From NCBI GenBank assembly GCA_964400655.1, contig CAYNVN010000139.1, positions 1 to 11,919 of the forward strand: a stretch of DNA of 11,919 nt, given 5' to 3'. The notes beneath the pieces were generated by a model that saw only the letters and a program-made list of their open reading frames with translations, searched no databases and was not told where the DNA came from. Source of the stretch: B16-G9 sp964400655. Lineage in GTDB: Bacteria; Bacteroidota; Bacteroidia; Bacteroidales; F082. The translations under genes were made by a program, and so were the position numbers. Shown here piece after piece: positions 6,413 to 11,919 of this stretch (its first letter is position 1; every line of letters begins with the position of its first letter).

Positions 6413-7312
6413 ATGGCTGCTTTAAAATCGTGGATAAAAGCCTTCAGGTTGCGTACATTACCCTTGGCATTGTCGGTGATTCTGACAGGCTCGTTTTTGG
6501 CCGTACAAGATGGAGAATATAACGGCTGGGTGATAGGGTTGTCGTTGTTAACAACGCTGTTCCTGCAAATTCTTTCAAACCTTGCCAACGATTATGGCGA
6601 TGCACAAAAAGGAACCGATAATGCCGCCCGTACAGGTCCGCAACGTACGGTTCAAAGCGGCGAAATATCTCCCGCATCAATGAAGAAAGCCATTATGGCC
6701 TTTGCTTCATTGTCGTTGCTGTCGGGGGTGGCACTGCTCTATTTTGCCTTTGGCGACGATTTTGCCATGACACTGCTGTTTCTGGCCATTGGACTGGCTG
6801 CCATTTGGGCGGCGGTAAAATATACCGTTGGCGAAAATGCGTACGGATATGCCGGCCTTGGCGATCTGTTCGTATTTCTCTTTTTCGGACTGGTGGGGGT
6901 GACGGGTTCCTACTTTCTCAATACCCATTCGCTGAACTGGTCGGTATTGATGCCGGCTGCCGCCATGGGACTGTTCAGTACCGGAGTGCTTAACCTTAAC
7001 AACATGCGCGACATCGATAACGATATCAGGTCGGGTAAACATACTTTGGCATCCCGAATGGGTATTGTGGAATCAAAAAAATATCATATGATTCTGGTCT
7101 TTTTCGGGTGGATACTGCTGCTTGCATGGATGATGCTCCAAAAACAACATCCCGAACGGTTGATACTATTGATTGCTCTTCCCTTTTTTGTGTACGATGT
7201 TTTTAAAGTAATGCACACCAAAACGGAGGCGGCATTAGACCCCTATCTGCGAAAACTTGCCTTGAAAACATTGTTGGTGGCGCTGTTGTTCGGTTTGTCC
7301 GTATTAATTTAA
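6413..7312 (+). CDS. menA: 1,4-dihydroxy-2-naphthoate polyprenyltransferase (MenA)
   Basis: Integral membrane UbiA-family prenyltransferase that attaches the polyprenyl side chain to 1,4-dihydroxy-2-naphthoate, giving demethylmenaquinone. It has 299 residues, typical for MenA, with many hydrophobic helices (for example about 15-32, 37-56, 93-113, 118-136, 151-168, 177-194, 225-240, 280-299). The first aspartate-rich prenyl diphosphate/Mg2+ site is NDYGDAQKGTD (59-69), and the second is NNMRDIDNDIRSGKHTLA (196-213). GPQRTVQSG (75-83) is a usual MenA block. The ATG is 3 bases after the menB stop, indicating translational coupling or at least one transcript. A hydrolysis step (DHNA-CoA thioesterase) is needed between MenB and MenA; no dedicated gene for it is present here. 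Confidence 0.96.
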   Translation: MAALKSWIKAFRLRTLPLALSVILTGSFLAVQDGEYNGWVIGLSLLTTLFLQILSNLANDYGDAQKGTDNAARTGPQRTVQSGEISPASMKKAIMAFASLSLLSGVALLYFAFGDDFAMTLLFLAIGLAAIWAAVKYTVGENAYGYAGLGDLFVFLFFGLVGVTGSYFLNTHSLNWSVLMPAAAMGLFSTGVLNLNNMRDIDNDIRSGKHTLASRMGIVESKKYHMILVFFGWILLLAWMMLQKQHPERLILLIALPFFVYDVFKVMHTKTEAALDPYLRKLALKTLLVALLFGLSVLI

Positions 7313-7317
7313 TCTTT

Positions 7318-8355
7318 ATGCTGAAAGCCTCATTTCAAAAACATACCCTTCGTTTTAAGCGGCCCGGCGGCACCTCGCGCGGTGTGCTTACCACCAAAGA
7401 TTTGTGGATTTTAAAGGTGTGGGATGATGTAAGGCCTGATATTACGGGTTTGGGTGAGTGCAGTATTATTTACGGTTTAAGTCCCGACCCCATGGAGCGG
7501 TATGAAGAAAAGTTAACCGAACTGACACGGCATATTTATAAAGCTGATACTGTTGACCTGTCGGATTTTCCCTCGGTAAGGTTTGGACTTGAAACAGCAC
7601 TTCTTGATTTAAGGAGGGGAGGCGAGCGGGTTTTGTTCCCGTCGGAATTTACCCGGGGGAAAAAATCGATACCCATAAACGGATTGATTTGGATGGGGAG
7701 TTTTCGGTATATGCGCGAACAGATTATCGAAAAACTGGATTTTGGTTTCGACTGCATTAAGCTTAAAATAGGAGCCATTGATTTTGAACAGGAATTATCG
7801 TTGTTGAAAATGATACGCCGTGAGTTCGGCAGGGAACAACTGGAATTAAGAGTGGATGCCAACGGTGCCTTTAAACCGCAGGAGGCTTTGGAAAAACTTA
7901 AAAGACTTTCCGATTTTTCCATACATTCCATTGAACAACCCGTGAAACCCGGGCAGTGGGAAACAATGGCGGATCTTTGCCGGCAATCGCCCGTTGATAT
8001 TGCCCTGGACGAAGAGTTGATAGGCATTGCCGATACAATGGTGCCGCATCTGCTTGACGTTATCCGTCCTCATTATATTATCTTAAAACCGTCTCTGTTG
8101 GGAGGCTTTGACCGCAGCAACCGTTTTATAAAGGAAGCAGCAAAGCGAAATATTGGATGGTGGGTTACATCGGCTTTGGAATCTAATATCGGGCTAAATG
8201 CCATAGCCCAGTGGACAGCCACTTTAAACAATAGCATGCCTCAGGGACTTGGTACCGGTTCGTTGTTTACCAATAATTTCTCATCACCGCTGGAAGTTGT
8301 CAGAGGGGGGAGGCTGCGCTATAATATTGTAAACGGAAACGGCGGCTACCGGTAA
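7318..8355 (+). CDS. menC: o-succinylbenzoate synthase (MenC)
   Basis: Enolase-superfamily enzyme that dehydrates SHCHC to o-succinylbenzoate, the step before MenE. The 345 residues have the expected two-domain layout: N-terminal capping region (1-115) and a TIM-barrel with catalytic motifs in order: KLK (148-150, catalytic Lys pair), DANG with D180 as first metal ligand, EQP with E206 as second, DEE with D231 as third, and the KPS lysine K257 on the opposite face. TSALESN (284-290) completes the barrel end. The ATG is 5 bases after menA, so it belongs to the menBAC transcript. Some enzymes of this family also act as N-acylamino acid racemases, but the menaquinone context makes MenC secure. 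Confidence 0.95.
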   Translation: MLKASFQKHTLRFKRPGGTSRGVLTTKDLWILKVWDDVRPDITGLGECSIIYGLSPDPMERYEEKLTELTRHIYKADTVDLSDFPSVRFGLETALLDLRRGGERVLFPSEFTRGKKSIPINGLIWMGSFRYMREQIIEKLDFGFDCIKLKIGAIDFEQELSLLKMIRREFGREQLELRVDANGAFKPQEALEKLKRLSDFSIHSIEQPVKPGQWETMADLCRQSPVDIALDEELIGIADTMVPHLLDVIRPHYIILKPSLLGGFDRSNRFIKEAAKRNIGWWVTSALESNIGLNAIAQWTATLNNSMPQGLGTGSLFTNNFSSPLEVVRGGRLRYNIVNGNGGYR

Positions 8356-8376
8356 ATTCAAACTCAAAAAAAATAA

Positions 8377-8406
8377 TTGTTGTAAACCGCATCTTATCTA
8401 TATTTG
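8377..8406 (+). promoter_or_regulatory. Promoter for menE: TTG-N19-TATATTTG
   Basis: TATATTTG at 8399-8406 is an exact Bacteroidota -7 element, with a TTG at 8377-8379 positioned 19 bases upstream as a partial -33 element. It lies in the 55-base gap between menC and menE. Its last base is only 4 bases before the menE ATG at 8411, so transcription would begin at or very near the start codon. menE may thus be made from its own leaderless mRNA in addition to readthrough from menBAC. Confidence 0.6.
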
Positions 8407-8410
8407 TTGC

Positions 8411-9478
8411 ATGTCGGCAAAAAATCTTTTACGTCTTAATTTTTCGGCTTTTGATAAAGCCTGGTTTTTGAATTATGCTTACACACAGTTGCGTGAAGGG
8501 TGGAGTGTAACGGACTGGAAAAAAGATATTTATTATTTTCTTATCGACTGGTTTTCGCATAGCGATACAATGAAAGCGGTTACTTCGGGTTCAACGGGAA
8601 TACCAAAAAACATCTCTTTAAAAAAAGAGTTTGTAATAAACAGTGCCTCCGTTACCAACGATTTTTTCAATTTGAAAAAAGGTGCTGTGGCCCTGCTTTG
8701 TCTGCCGGTAAAATACATTGCCGGAAAACTTATGGTGGTAAGAGCTGCCGAAAGAGGGTTGAACCTCTATTGTGTTGAGCCGAAACTTACTCCTTATTTT
8801 GCTGAAACGGAAATTGATTTTGCAGCCATGACCCCCGCACAGGTAGCATCGTTGCTTGAAACCGGTGAAGGAAAGGATTTGCTGAACAGGATAGATAAAC
8901 TGATTATCGGAGGAGATAAAATTTCGGTTGGTTTGTATAATAAATTGCAGCATCTCAATACAAAAATATGGCATACTTACGGCATGACCGAAACCATTAC
9001 CCATATCGCTTTGCGAAAACTTAACGGCAGCGACAGGGCGGAGGCTTTTAGTCCGCTGGACGGGGTAACGCTGTCGGAAGCAGCAAACGGATGCCTTGTA
9101 ATTGATGCGCCGCATATAGGAGTGCATAACATGATTACCAACGATATGGCCCGGGTTTATCCCGACGGTTCTTTTGTAATTAAAGGGCGGAAAGATAATG
9201 TTGTTATCAGCGGAGGGGTAAAGCTTTTCCCCGAAATCATTGAAAAAAAAATTGAGAGCCTTTGCCGTAAACCCTTTTATTTAACGGGCGTTGAAGATGA
9301 TAAACTGGGGCAAAAACTGGTGATGGTTATCGAATCGACAGATGAGACAGATACCGAAATGTTGCTTGATAAAATCAAAAAGGTTGTTGATAAATATGAG
9401 GTTCCCAAAAGGATTGTTACGGTTGAACGGTTTGTCAGAACAGAATCGGGAAAGATAAAACGAGCGGTTTTTTCTTAA
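8411..9478 (+). CDS. menE: o-succinylbenzoate--CoA ligase (MenE), short form
   Basis: Acyl-adenylate-forming (ANL) enzyme that activates o-succinylbenzoate with ATP and CoA for MenB. Motifs in order: P-loop TSGSTGIPK (58-66), LPVKYIAGKLM (98-108), IIGGDK (165-170), YGMTET (190-195), TND (243-245), hinge GRKDNVVISGG (259-269) and the C-terminal SGKIKR (346-351) with the adenylation lysine. At 355 residues it is shorter than Bacillus or E. coli MenE (about 450-490) because the N-terminal subdomain is reduced; short MenE proteins are common in Bacteroidota, so I do not regard it as truncated. The ATG at 8411 is the only upstream ATG; a promoter lies almost on top of it. The next in-frame ATG (residue 54) would remove part of the fold. 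Confidence 0.93.
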   Translation: MSAKNLLRLNFSAFDKAWFLNYAYTQLREGWSVTDWKKDIYYFLIDWFSHSDTMKAVTSGSTGIPKNISLKKEFVINSASVTNDFFNLKKGAVALLCLPVKYIAGKLMVVRAAERGLNLYCVEPKLTPYFAETEIDFAAMTPAQVASLLETGEGKDLLNRIDKLIIGGDKISVGLYNKLQHLNTKIWHTYGMTETITHIALRKLNGSDRAEAFSPLDGVTLSEAANGCLVIDAPHIGVHNMITNDMARVYPDGSFVIKGRKDNVVISGGVKLFPEIIEKKIESLCRKPFYLTGVEDDKLGQKLVMVIESTDETDTEMLLDKIKKVVDKYEVPKRIVTVERFVRTESGKIKRAVFS

Positions 9479-9483
9479 CTTTG
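9476..9483 (+). promoter_or_regulatory. Bacteroidota -7 promoter element (TAACTTTG) overlapping the menE stop
   Basis: TAACTTTG is an exact TAnnTTTG match whose first three bases are the TAA stop codon of menE. It is 26 bases before the ATG of the beta-barrel-like gene at 9510, giving a leader of about 20 bases. No -33 TTTG lies at the usual spacing, so strength is uncertain. Confidence 0.5.
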
Positions 9484-9509
9484 CTTCACATTAACAAAAA
9501 AATAGAAAA

Positions 9510-10139
9510 ATGAAAAAAATACTGATTACTCTTTTAGTTGTTGTTTTGTTGCCGTTATTGTCGGTTGCCCAAAATATTCAGATAATGCCATTTGCCGGTT
9601 ATATGCTTGGGGGAAGTGTTCATTACCTCGAGGGTAAATTGAATGTTAACGACGGGCCGGTATTCGGAGGTTCGTTTATTGTTGCCGACATAAAATATGC
9701 AACGGATTTGGAAATAAGCTATTTCCGTATGGGTTCAACGGCCGATTTTGATGCTTATCCCGGATACGGACTACAGGACCAGACGGTTGATATGGCAAGC
9801 AATTACTTGCAGATAGGTGCCATAAAAAAGATGCAGGCATCCGAAAAGTTTTTTCCGTTTTTCTCCATTTCGCTGGGAACAACATGGTTTACTTCGCCGG
9901 AATATGAATCGGTATGGCGCTTTTCCGTTGCCATGGGCGGAGGTGCCGAAATATTTTTTACCGACAGGATTGGTATTATGCTACGGGCACGTTTGCTGCT
10001 TCCCATGAATTTTGCCGGTGTGGGCGGATGGTGTGGCATCGGTACCGGCGGTTCCGGATGCGGATTGAGCATGAACAGCTATTCGGTGGTTACCCAGGGC
10101 GATTTTACAGGAGGCCTTATCTTTAAACTTGGTAAGTAA
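9510..10139 (+). CDS. Secreted outer-membrane beta-barrel-like protein
   Basis: This 209-residue protein has a clear signal peptide: MKKILITLL start, hydrophobic core to about residue 18, and likely cleavage after SVAQ (18-21). The mature part shows alternating polar/hydrophobic strands with many Gly and aromatic residues, such as IMPFAGYMLGG (25-35), DLEISYFRMG (66-75), NYLQIGAIKKM (98-108), FFPFFSISLG (114-123), FSVAMGGGAEIFF (138-150), IGIMLRARLLLP (154-165) and GDFTGGLIFKLG (197-208). This pattern suggests a small barrel of about eight strands in the outer membrane. Two Cys (C175, C184) in a Gly-rich loop could form a disulphide. No specific family was recognised and no ligand or function is proposed. 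The start ATG follows an A-rich leader and a -7 promoter element. Confidence 0.75.
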   Translation: MKKILITLLVVVLLPLLSVAQNIQIMPFAGYMLGGSVHYLEGKLNVNDGPVFGGSFIVADIKYATDLEISYFRMGSTADFDAYPGYGLQDQTVDMASNYLQIGAIKKMQASEKFFPFFSISLGTTWFTSPEYESVWRFSVAMGGGAEIFFTDRIGIMLRARLLLPMNFAGVGGWCGIGTGGSGCGLSMNSYSVVTQGDFTGGLIFKLGK

Positions 10140-10205
10140 AATTGCTTACATGGCTTTGTAGCTTTGGCGGTTGAATTGTTCCGTATAACTGACAAAAGCA
10201 TTAAA

Positions 10206-10248
10206 CCCGCTAAAAAATCACCTCAATATTTGTAAATATTTTTGCGGG
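10206..10248 (+). terminator. Nested inverted repeat, terminator candidate after the beta-barrel gene
   Basis: CCCGC (10206-10210) pairs with GCGGG (10244-10248), extended by AAAAAT against ATTTTT with a small bulge. Within the loop, AATATTT (10225-10231) and AAATATT (10234-10240) form a second perfect 7-base stem followed by TTT. The structure could stop transcription from 9510-10139 (67 bases upstream) or serve another structural role. The rest of the 10140-10334 gap shows nothing else I can name. Confidence 0.4.
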
Positions 10249-10334
10249 ATTGCAAAAGCCGGATGAGTAATAACCGGTATTATTGCTGCAGTTATTAACA
10301 ATCGATTGTCTATAATTATCCCCTTTGCCCGCCT

Positions 10335-10799
10335 ATGGCTAAAGTGTGGTTTTTACTTTTGTATAAAACCACAGAAGCAGTAGTGAAAAAACGCAAATTT
10401 CATTTTTTTCCCGATAATATTGAAACGGAGGCGCAAATGAAGCTTAATTACAAGCGTCTTGCGTTGTTGTACCATCCCGACAGGGGAGGAAGTGAGGAGT
10501 TGATGCGTGAGTTAAATGTGGAGTATGAGTATTTAAAGCACCTTTTTTCAAAAAAAGTTGCCGTTGCCAAAAAAATTAAAAATGAATTTGCTTCATTAAG
10601 GGTGGGCGATACGGTGTATGTAAACGGAACCGAGTGTGTGGTTGTTGATGTTTTTGAACATTCGTTTATTGCGCAGGCAAAGGGCAGGGTTAAGCTTGCA
10701 ATTTTTGATCGTGAAACCGGATACGCCATTAATAACAGAAAATACAAAGCCACTACCAAACCACCGGTACTCTCCGGTAATAAAAATAAGCACCCGTAA
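10335..10799 (+). CDS. Small J-domain protein with C-terminal beta-rich domain
   Basis: A J-domain occupies roughly residues 22-70: helix II region EAQMKLNYKRLALLYHPD ends in the HPD motif (47-49), followed by RGGSEELMRELNVEYEYLK as helix III. Helix I is degenerate or very short (KFHFFPDN). Residues 86-138 look like a compact beta domain (LRVGDTVYVNGTECVVVDVF then AIFDRETGYAINN), possibly a small SH3-like fold; this is inference. It presumably works with a DnaK-type Hsp70, but the client is unknown. The start is uncertain: the ATG at 10335 gives 154 residues, but a -7 element lies inside at 10354-10361, and an in-frame GTG at 10383 (residue 17, then KKRKFHFF) would give 138 residues. Cytoplasmic; no signal peptide if the shorter start is right. 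Confidence 0.8.
   Translation: MAKVWFLLLYKTTEAVVKKRKFHFFPDNIETEAQMKLNYKRLALLYHPDRGGSEELMRELNVEYEYLKHLFSKKVAVAKKIKNEFASLRVGDTVYVNGTECVVVDVFEHSFIAQAKGRVKLAIFDRETGYAINNRKYKATTKPPVLSGNKNKHP
10354..10361 (+). promoter_or_regulatory. Possible -7 element (TACTTTTG) inside the 5' end of the small J-protein gene
   Basis: TACTTTTG matches TAnnTTTG exactly. A TTTG at 10324-10327 is the nearest -33 candidate, but its 26-base spacer is long. If active, transcription would begin near 10366, downstream of the ATG at 10335 and about 17 bases before the in-frame GTG at 10383. It therefore bears on the choice of start codon. Confidence 0.35.
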
Positions 10800-10876
10800 C
10801 CGGTTCTGTTTTGTAACTATCCTTATGCCGGTTAGGTGATAAATGGTTAACGGTGCTAATATTTTAGTTTAAATTA

Positions 10877-10907
10877 TTGCTTTACTGGCGGCAGTTTCTT
10901 ACTTTTA
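10877..10907 (+). promoter_or_regulatory. Possible promoter for the STAS-cheY-cheA operon
   Basis: TTG (10877-10879), a 20-base spacer and TACTTTTA (10900-10907) resemble the Bacteroidota promoter with one mismatch, A for the final G of TAnnTTTG. It is 31 bases before the ATG at 10939. The gap 10800-10938 contains no other feature I can support. Confidence 0.35.
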
Positions 10908-10938
10908 CTCTGGTTTTTCAAACTAAGATGATTTTTTA

Positions 10939-11253
10939 ATGATAGAAGTAAAGGTTAATACGGATAAAAATCTGGTTGAAATTATTTCCTCCGGATTTCT
11001 TGATGTGGGCCATATGAGACAGATAAAAGAGGAACTGCTGGGAGCACATTTAACCAAAAATAAAATACTGCTTGTTATTAAAGAGGTGGAGAACATCGAC
11101 CTGAGCTTTCTTCAGGTTTTGCATGCTTTTTTAAAAAAACTAAAAAATGAAGGACGGAAATTTGAATTTCAATGGGACATTGACGAGGAGTACTTCAGGC
11201 TGATTGAACGATCGGGGTTTATTGCTGATTTTAATAAAATTTCAAACCAATAG
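10939..11253 (+). CDS. STAS-domain protein (anti-anti-sigma-like) of a chemosensory operon
   Basis: This 104-residue cytoplasmic single-domain protein has the STAS pattern: a first beta strand (VKVNTDKNLVEIISSG, 4-19), helix (HMRQIKEELL, 25-34), strand KILLVIKEVENID (42-54), then DLSFLQVLHAFLKKL (54-68), where S56 sits at the conserved phosphorylatable Ser of anti-sigma antagonists. A last strand KFEFQW and helix EEYFRLIERSG follow. Classical STAS proteins of this size bind a kinase/anti-sigma partner and are switched by Ser phosphorylation. Here there is no RsbW-like kinase in view; the gene is followed 3 bases later by a CheY-like receiver and then cheA, so a role in the chemosensory output is inferred from context. 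Similar STAS-CheY-CheA orders occur in other bacteria. Confidence 0.82.
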   Translation: MIEVKVNTDKNLVEIISSGFLDVGHMRQIKEELLGAHLTKNKILLVIKEVENIDLSFLQVLHAFLKKLKNEGRKFEFQWDIDEEYFRLIERSGFIADFNKISNQ

Positions 11254-11256
11254 CGC

Positions 11257-11625
11257 ATGGCAGAAAAAAAATTATTAGTTGTTGATGACTCATCAAGCAT
11301 CAGAGAGCTGCTAAAAATAACGCTTGAAGCCGAAAACTACCAGGTTACACTCGGTGTTGACGGGTTAGATGCCCTTAATTATCTGGATGGAAGACATTAC
11401 GACCTGATTATTACCGATCTGCATATGCCTAATATGAACGGTATGGAGCTGATTGGCGAAATCAGAAAAAAAGAAGAATATAAATATGTTCCCATACTTT
11501 TTTTAACTACCGAAACAAAGGCCGACCTGAAAATGCAGGCTAAAAAAGAGGGAGCAACAGGATGGCTTACAAAACCTTTTGATGGCGATAAGCTGAAACG
11601 TACCATAAAACGAGTGTTAAGATAA
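11257..11625 (+). CDS. CheY-like single-domain response regulator
   Basis: A stand-alone receiver domain of 122 residues without an output domain. The acidic pocket D10/D11, phospho-acceptor D54 (ITDLHMPNMNG, 52-62), switch Thr T84 (FLTTE) and Lys K106 (TKPF) are all present, so it should accept a phosphoryl group, most likely from the CheA encoded immediately downstream. The position equivalent to E. coli CheY Tyr106 is Trp103. Output could be a motility apparatus, another kinase or a protein-interaction switch; flagellar genes are not seen here. The start ATG lies 3 bases after the STAS gene and the stop codon abuts the cheA ATG, which indicates translational coupling. Confidence 0.93.
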   Translation: MAEKKLLVVDDSSSIRELLKITLEAENYQVTLGVDGLDALNYLDGRHYDLIITDLHMPNMNGMELIGEIRKKEEYKYVPILFLTTETKADLKMQAKKEGATGWLTKPFDGDKLKRTIKRVLR

Positions 11626-11919
11626 ATGGAAGAGCTTAAACAAAAGTTTTTTGAAGAGGCAACCGATCTGCTGGAAAACCTTGAATCCGGTTTGCTCCTC
11701 CTTGATAAGGACAGGGGTAACAAGGAGTACATCAATCAGGTTTTCCGTGTGATGCACTCGTTGAAAGGTTCCGGCGGTATGTTCGGGTTCGATGTGCTGA
11801 GCTCGTTTGCCCATGAACTTGAAAGCATATACGATTTGGTACGCGAGGGAGAGCTTAAAGTTACCGGAAAGCTTATTGACGCAACTTTTGATTCAATCGA
11901 AATAATCAAAAGCCTGTTA
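11626..11919 (+). CDS. cheA: Chemotaxis-type histidine kinase CheA, N-terminal Hpt part (cut by window edge)
   Basis: The reading frame starts with an ATG directly after the cheY-like stop codon and runs open for 98 codons to the window end. It begins MEELKQKFFEEATDLLENLE and contains the Hpt signature HSLKGSGG (44-51), with H44 as the expected phosphorylated histidine, followed by a helical FAHELESIYDLVREGEL segment. An N-terminal Hpt domain right after a CheY gene is the usual start of CheA, the CheW-coupled sensor kinase of chemosensory arrays. The dimerisation, kinase and CheW-like regulatory domains must lie beyond the window, so a hybrid Hpt-only protein cannot be excluded. The missing 3' part is due to the window boundary. 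Confidence 0.85.
   Translation, partial: MEELKQKFFEEATDLLENLESGLLLLDKDRGNKEYINQVFRVMHSLKGSGGMFGFDVLSSFAHELESIYDLVREGELKVTGKLIDATFDSIEIIKSLL

Noticed and set aside
8618..9127. Antisense open frame (169 codons) inside menE
   Set aside because: It lies opposite conserved MenE motifs, and the predicted protein has no recognisable fold or start signal.
8411..9478. menE as a truncated pseudogene because it is about 100 residues shorter than textbook MenE
   Set aside because: All ANL motifs, including the P-loop, hinge and terminal lysine, are intact, and short MenE proteins are common in Bacteroidota.
10797..10834. TAACCGG...CCGGTTA inverted repeat after the small J-protein gene as a terminator
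   Set aside because: The 7-base arms enclose a 24-base loop and no T-run follows; too weak to list as a feature.

Overview
The window looks like a chromosomal segment of a Bacteroidota species, plausibly of the Marinilabiliales/Bacteroidales type. The reasons are: several exact TAnnTTTG (-7) promoter elements typical of that phylum; A-rich leaders without strong Shine-Dalgarno sequences; a short-form MenE next to menBAC; and intergenic repeats of a style common in these genomes (tandem GTTTAGAGGTTTAAAA-like units, and a CGTCATCCCGAAGGA...GATCTCC element). The taxonomic call is inference from sequence style, not from a marker gene search.

Layout. Positions 1-591 carry no gene: a degenerate tandem-repeat tract (1-195), a GC-rich nested inverted-repeat element (about 222-360), then AT-rich DNA. 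A minus-strand YqgE/AlgH family gene (592-1182) is divergent from a two-gene plus-strand unit. That unit is a PP-loop protein best read as the UDP-MurNAc-L-Ala-L-Glu epimerase MurL (1222-2640) followed 13 bases later by a MurD-type ligase best read as MurD2 (2654-3943). Together they would form the alternative route by which L-glutamate is added to the peptidoglycan precursor and then epimerised, bypassing glutamate racemase plus ordinary MurD. This pair is the most interesting content of the window.

Next come a membrane-anchored TerB-DnaJ (DjlA-like) protein (3985-4851), an FMN-dependent NAD(P)H:quinone-oxidoreductase-like flavodoxin-fold protein (4911-5465), and the late menaquinone pathway. 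menB, menA and menC (5591-8355) are almost contiguous behind one clear promoter, and menE (8411-9478) has its own promoter that nearly touches its start codon. menF, menD and menH are not in the window.

After menE lie a small secreted outer-membrane beta-barrel-like protein (9510-10139), a short J-domain protein with a C-terminal beta-rich domain (10335-10799, start uncertain), and the beginning of a chemosensory operon: STAS protein (10939-11253), single-domain CheY-like receiver (11257-11625) and the Hpt domain of CheA (11626 to the window edge, truncated by the window).

No tRNA, rRNA, CRISPR array, transposase or phage gene was seen. Functional threads are envelope precursor synthesis (murL-murD2), respiratory quinone synthesis (menBACE, possibly with the quinone reductase-like gene) and signal transduction (STAS-CheY-CheA).
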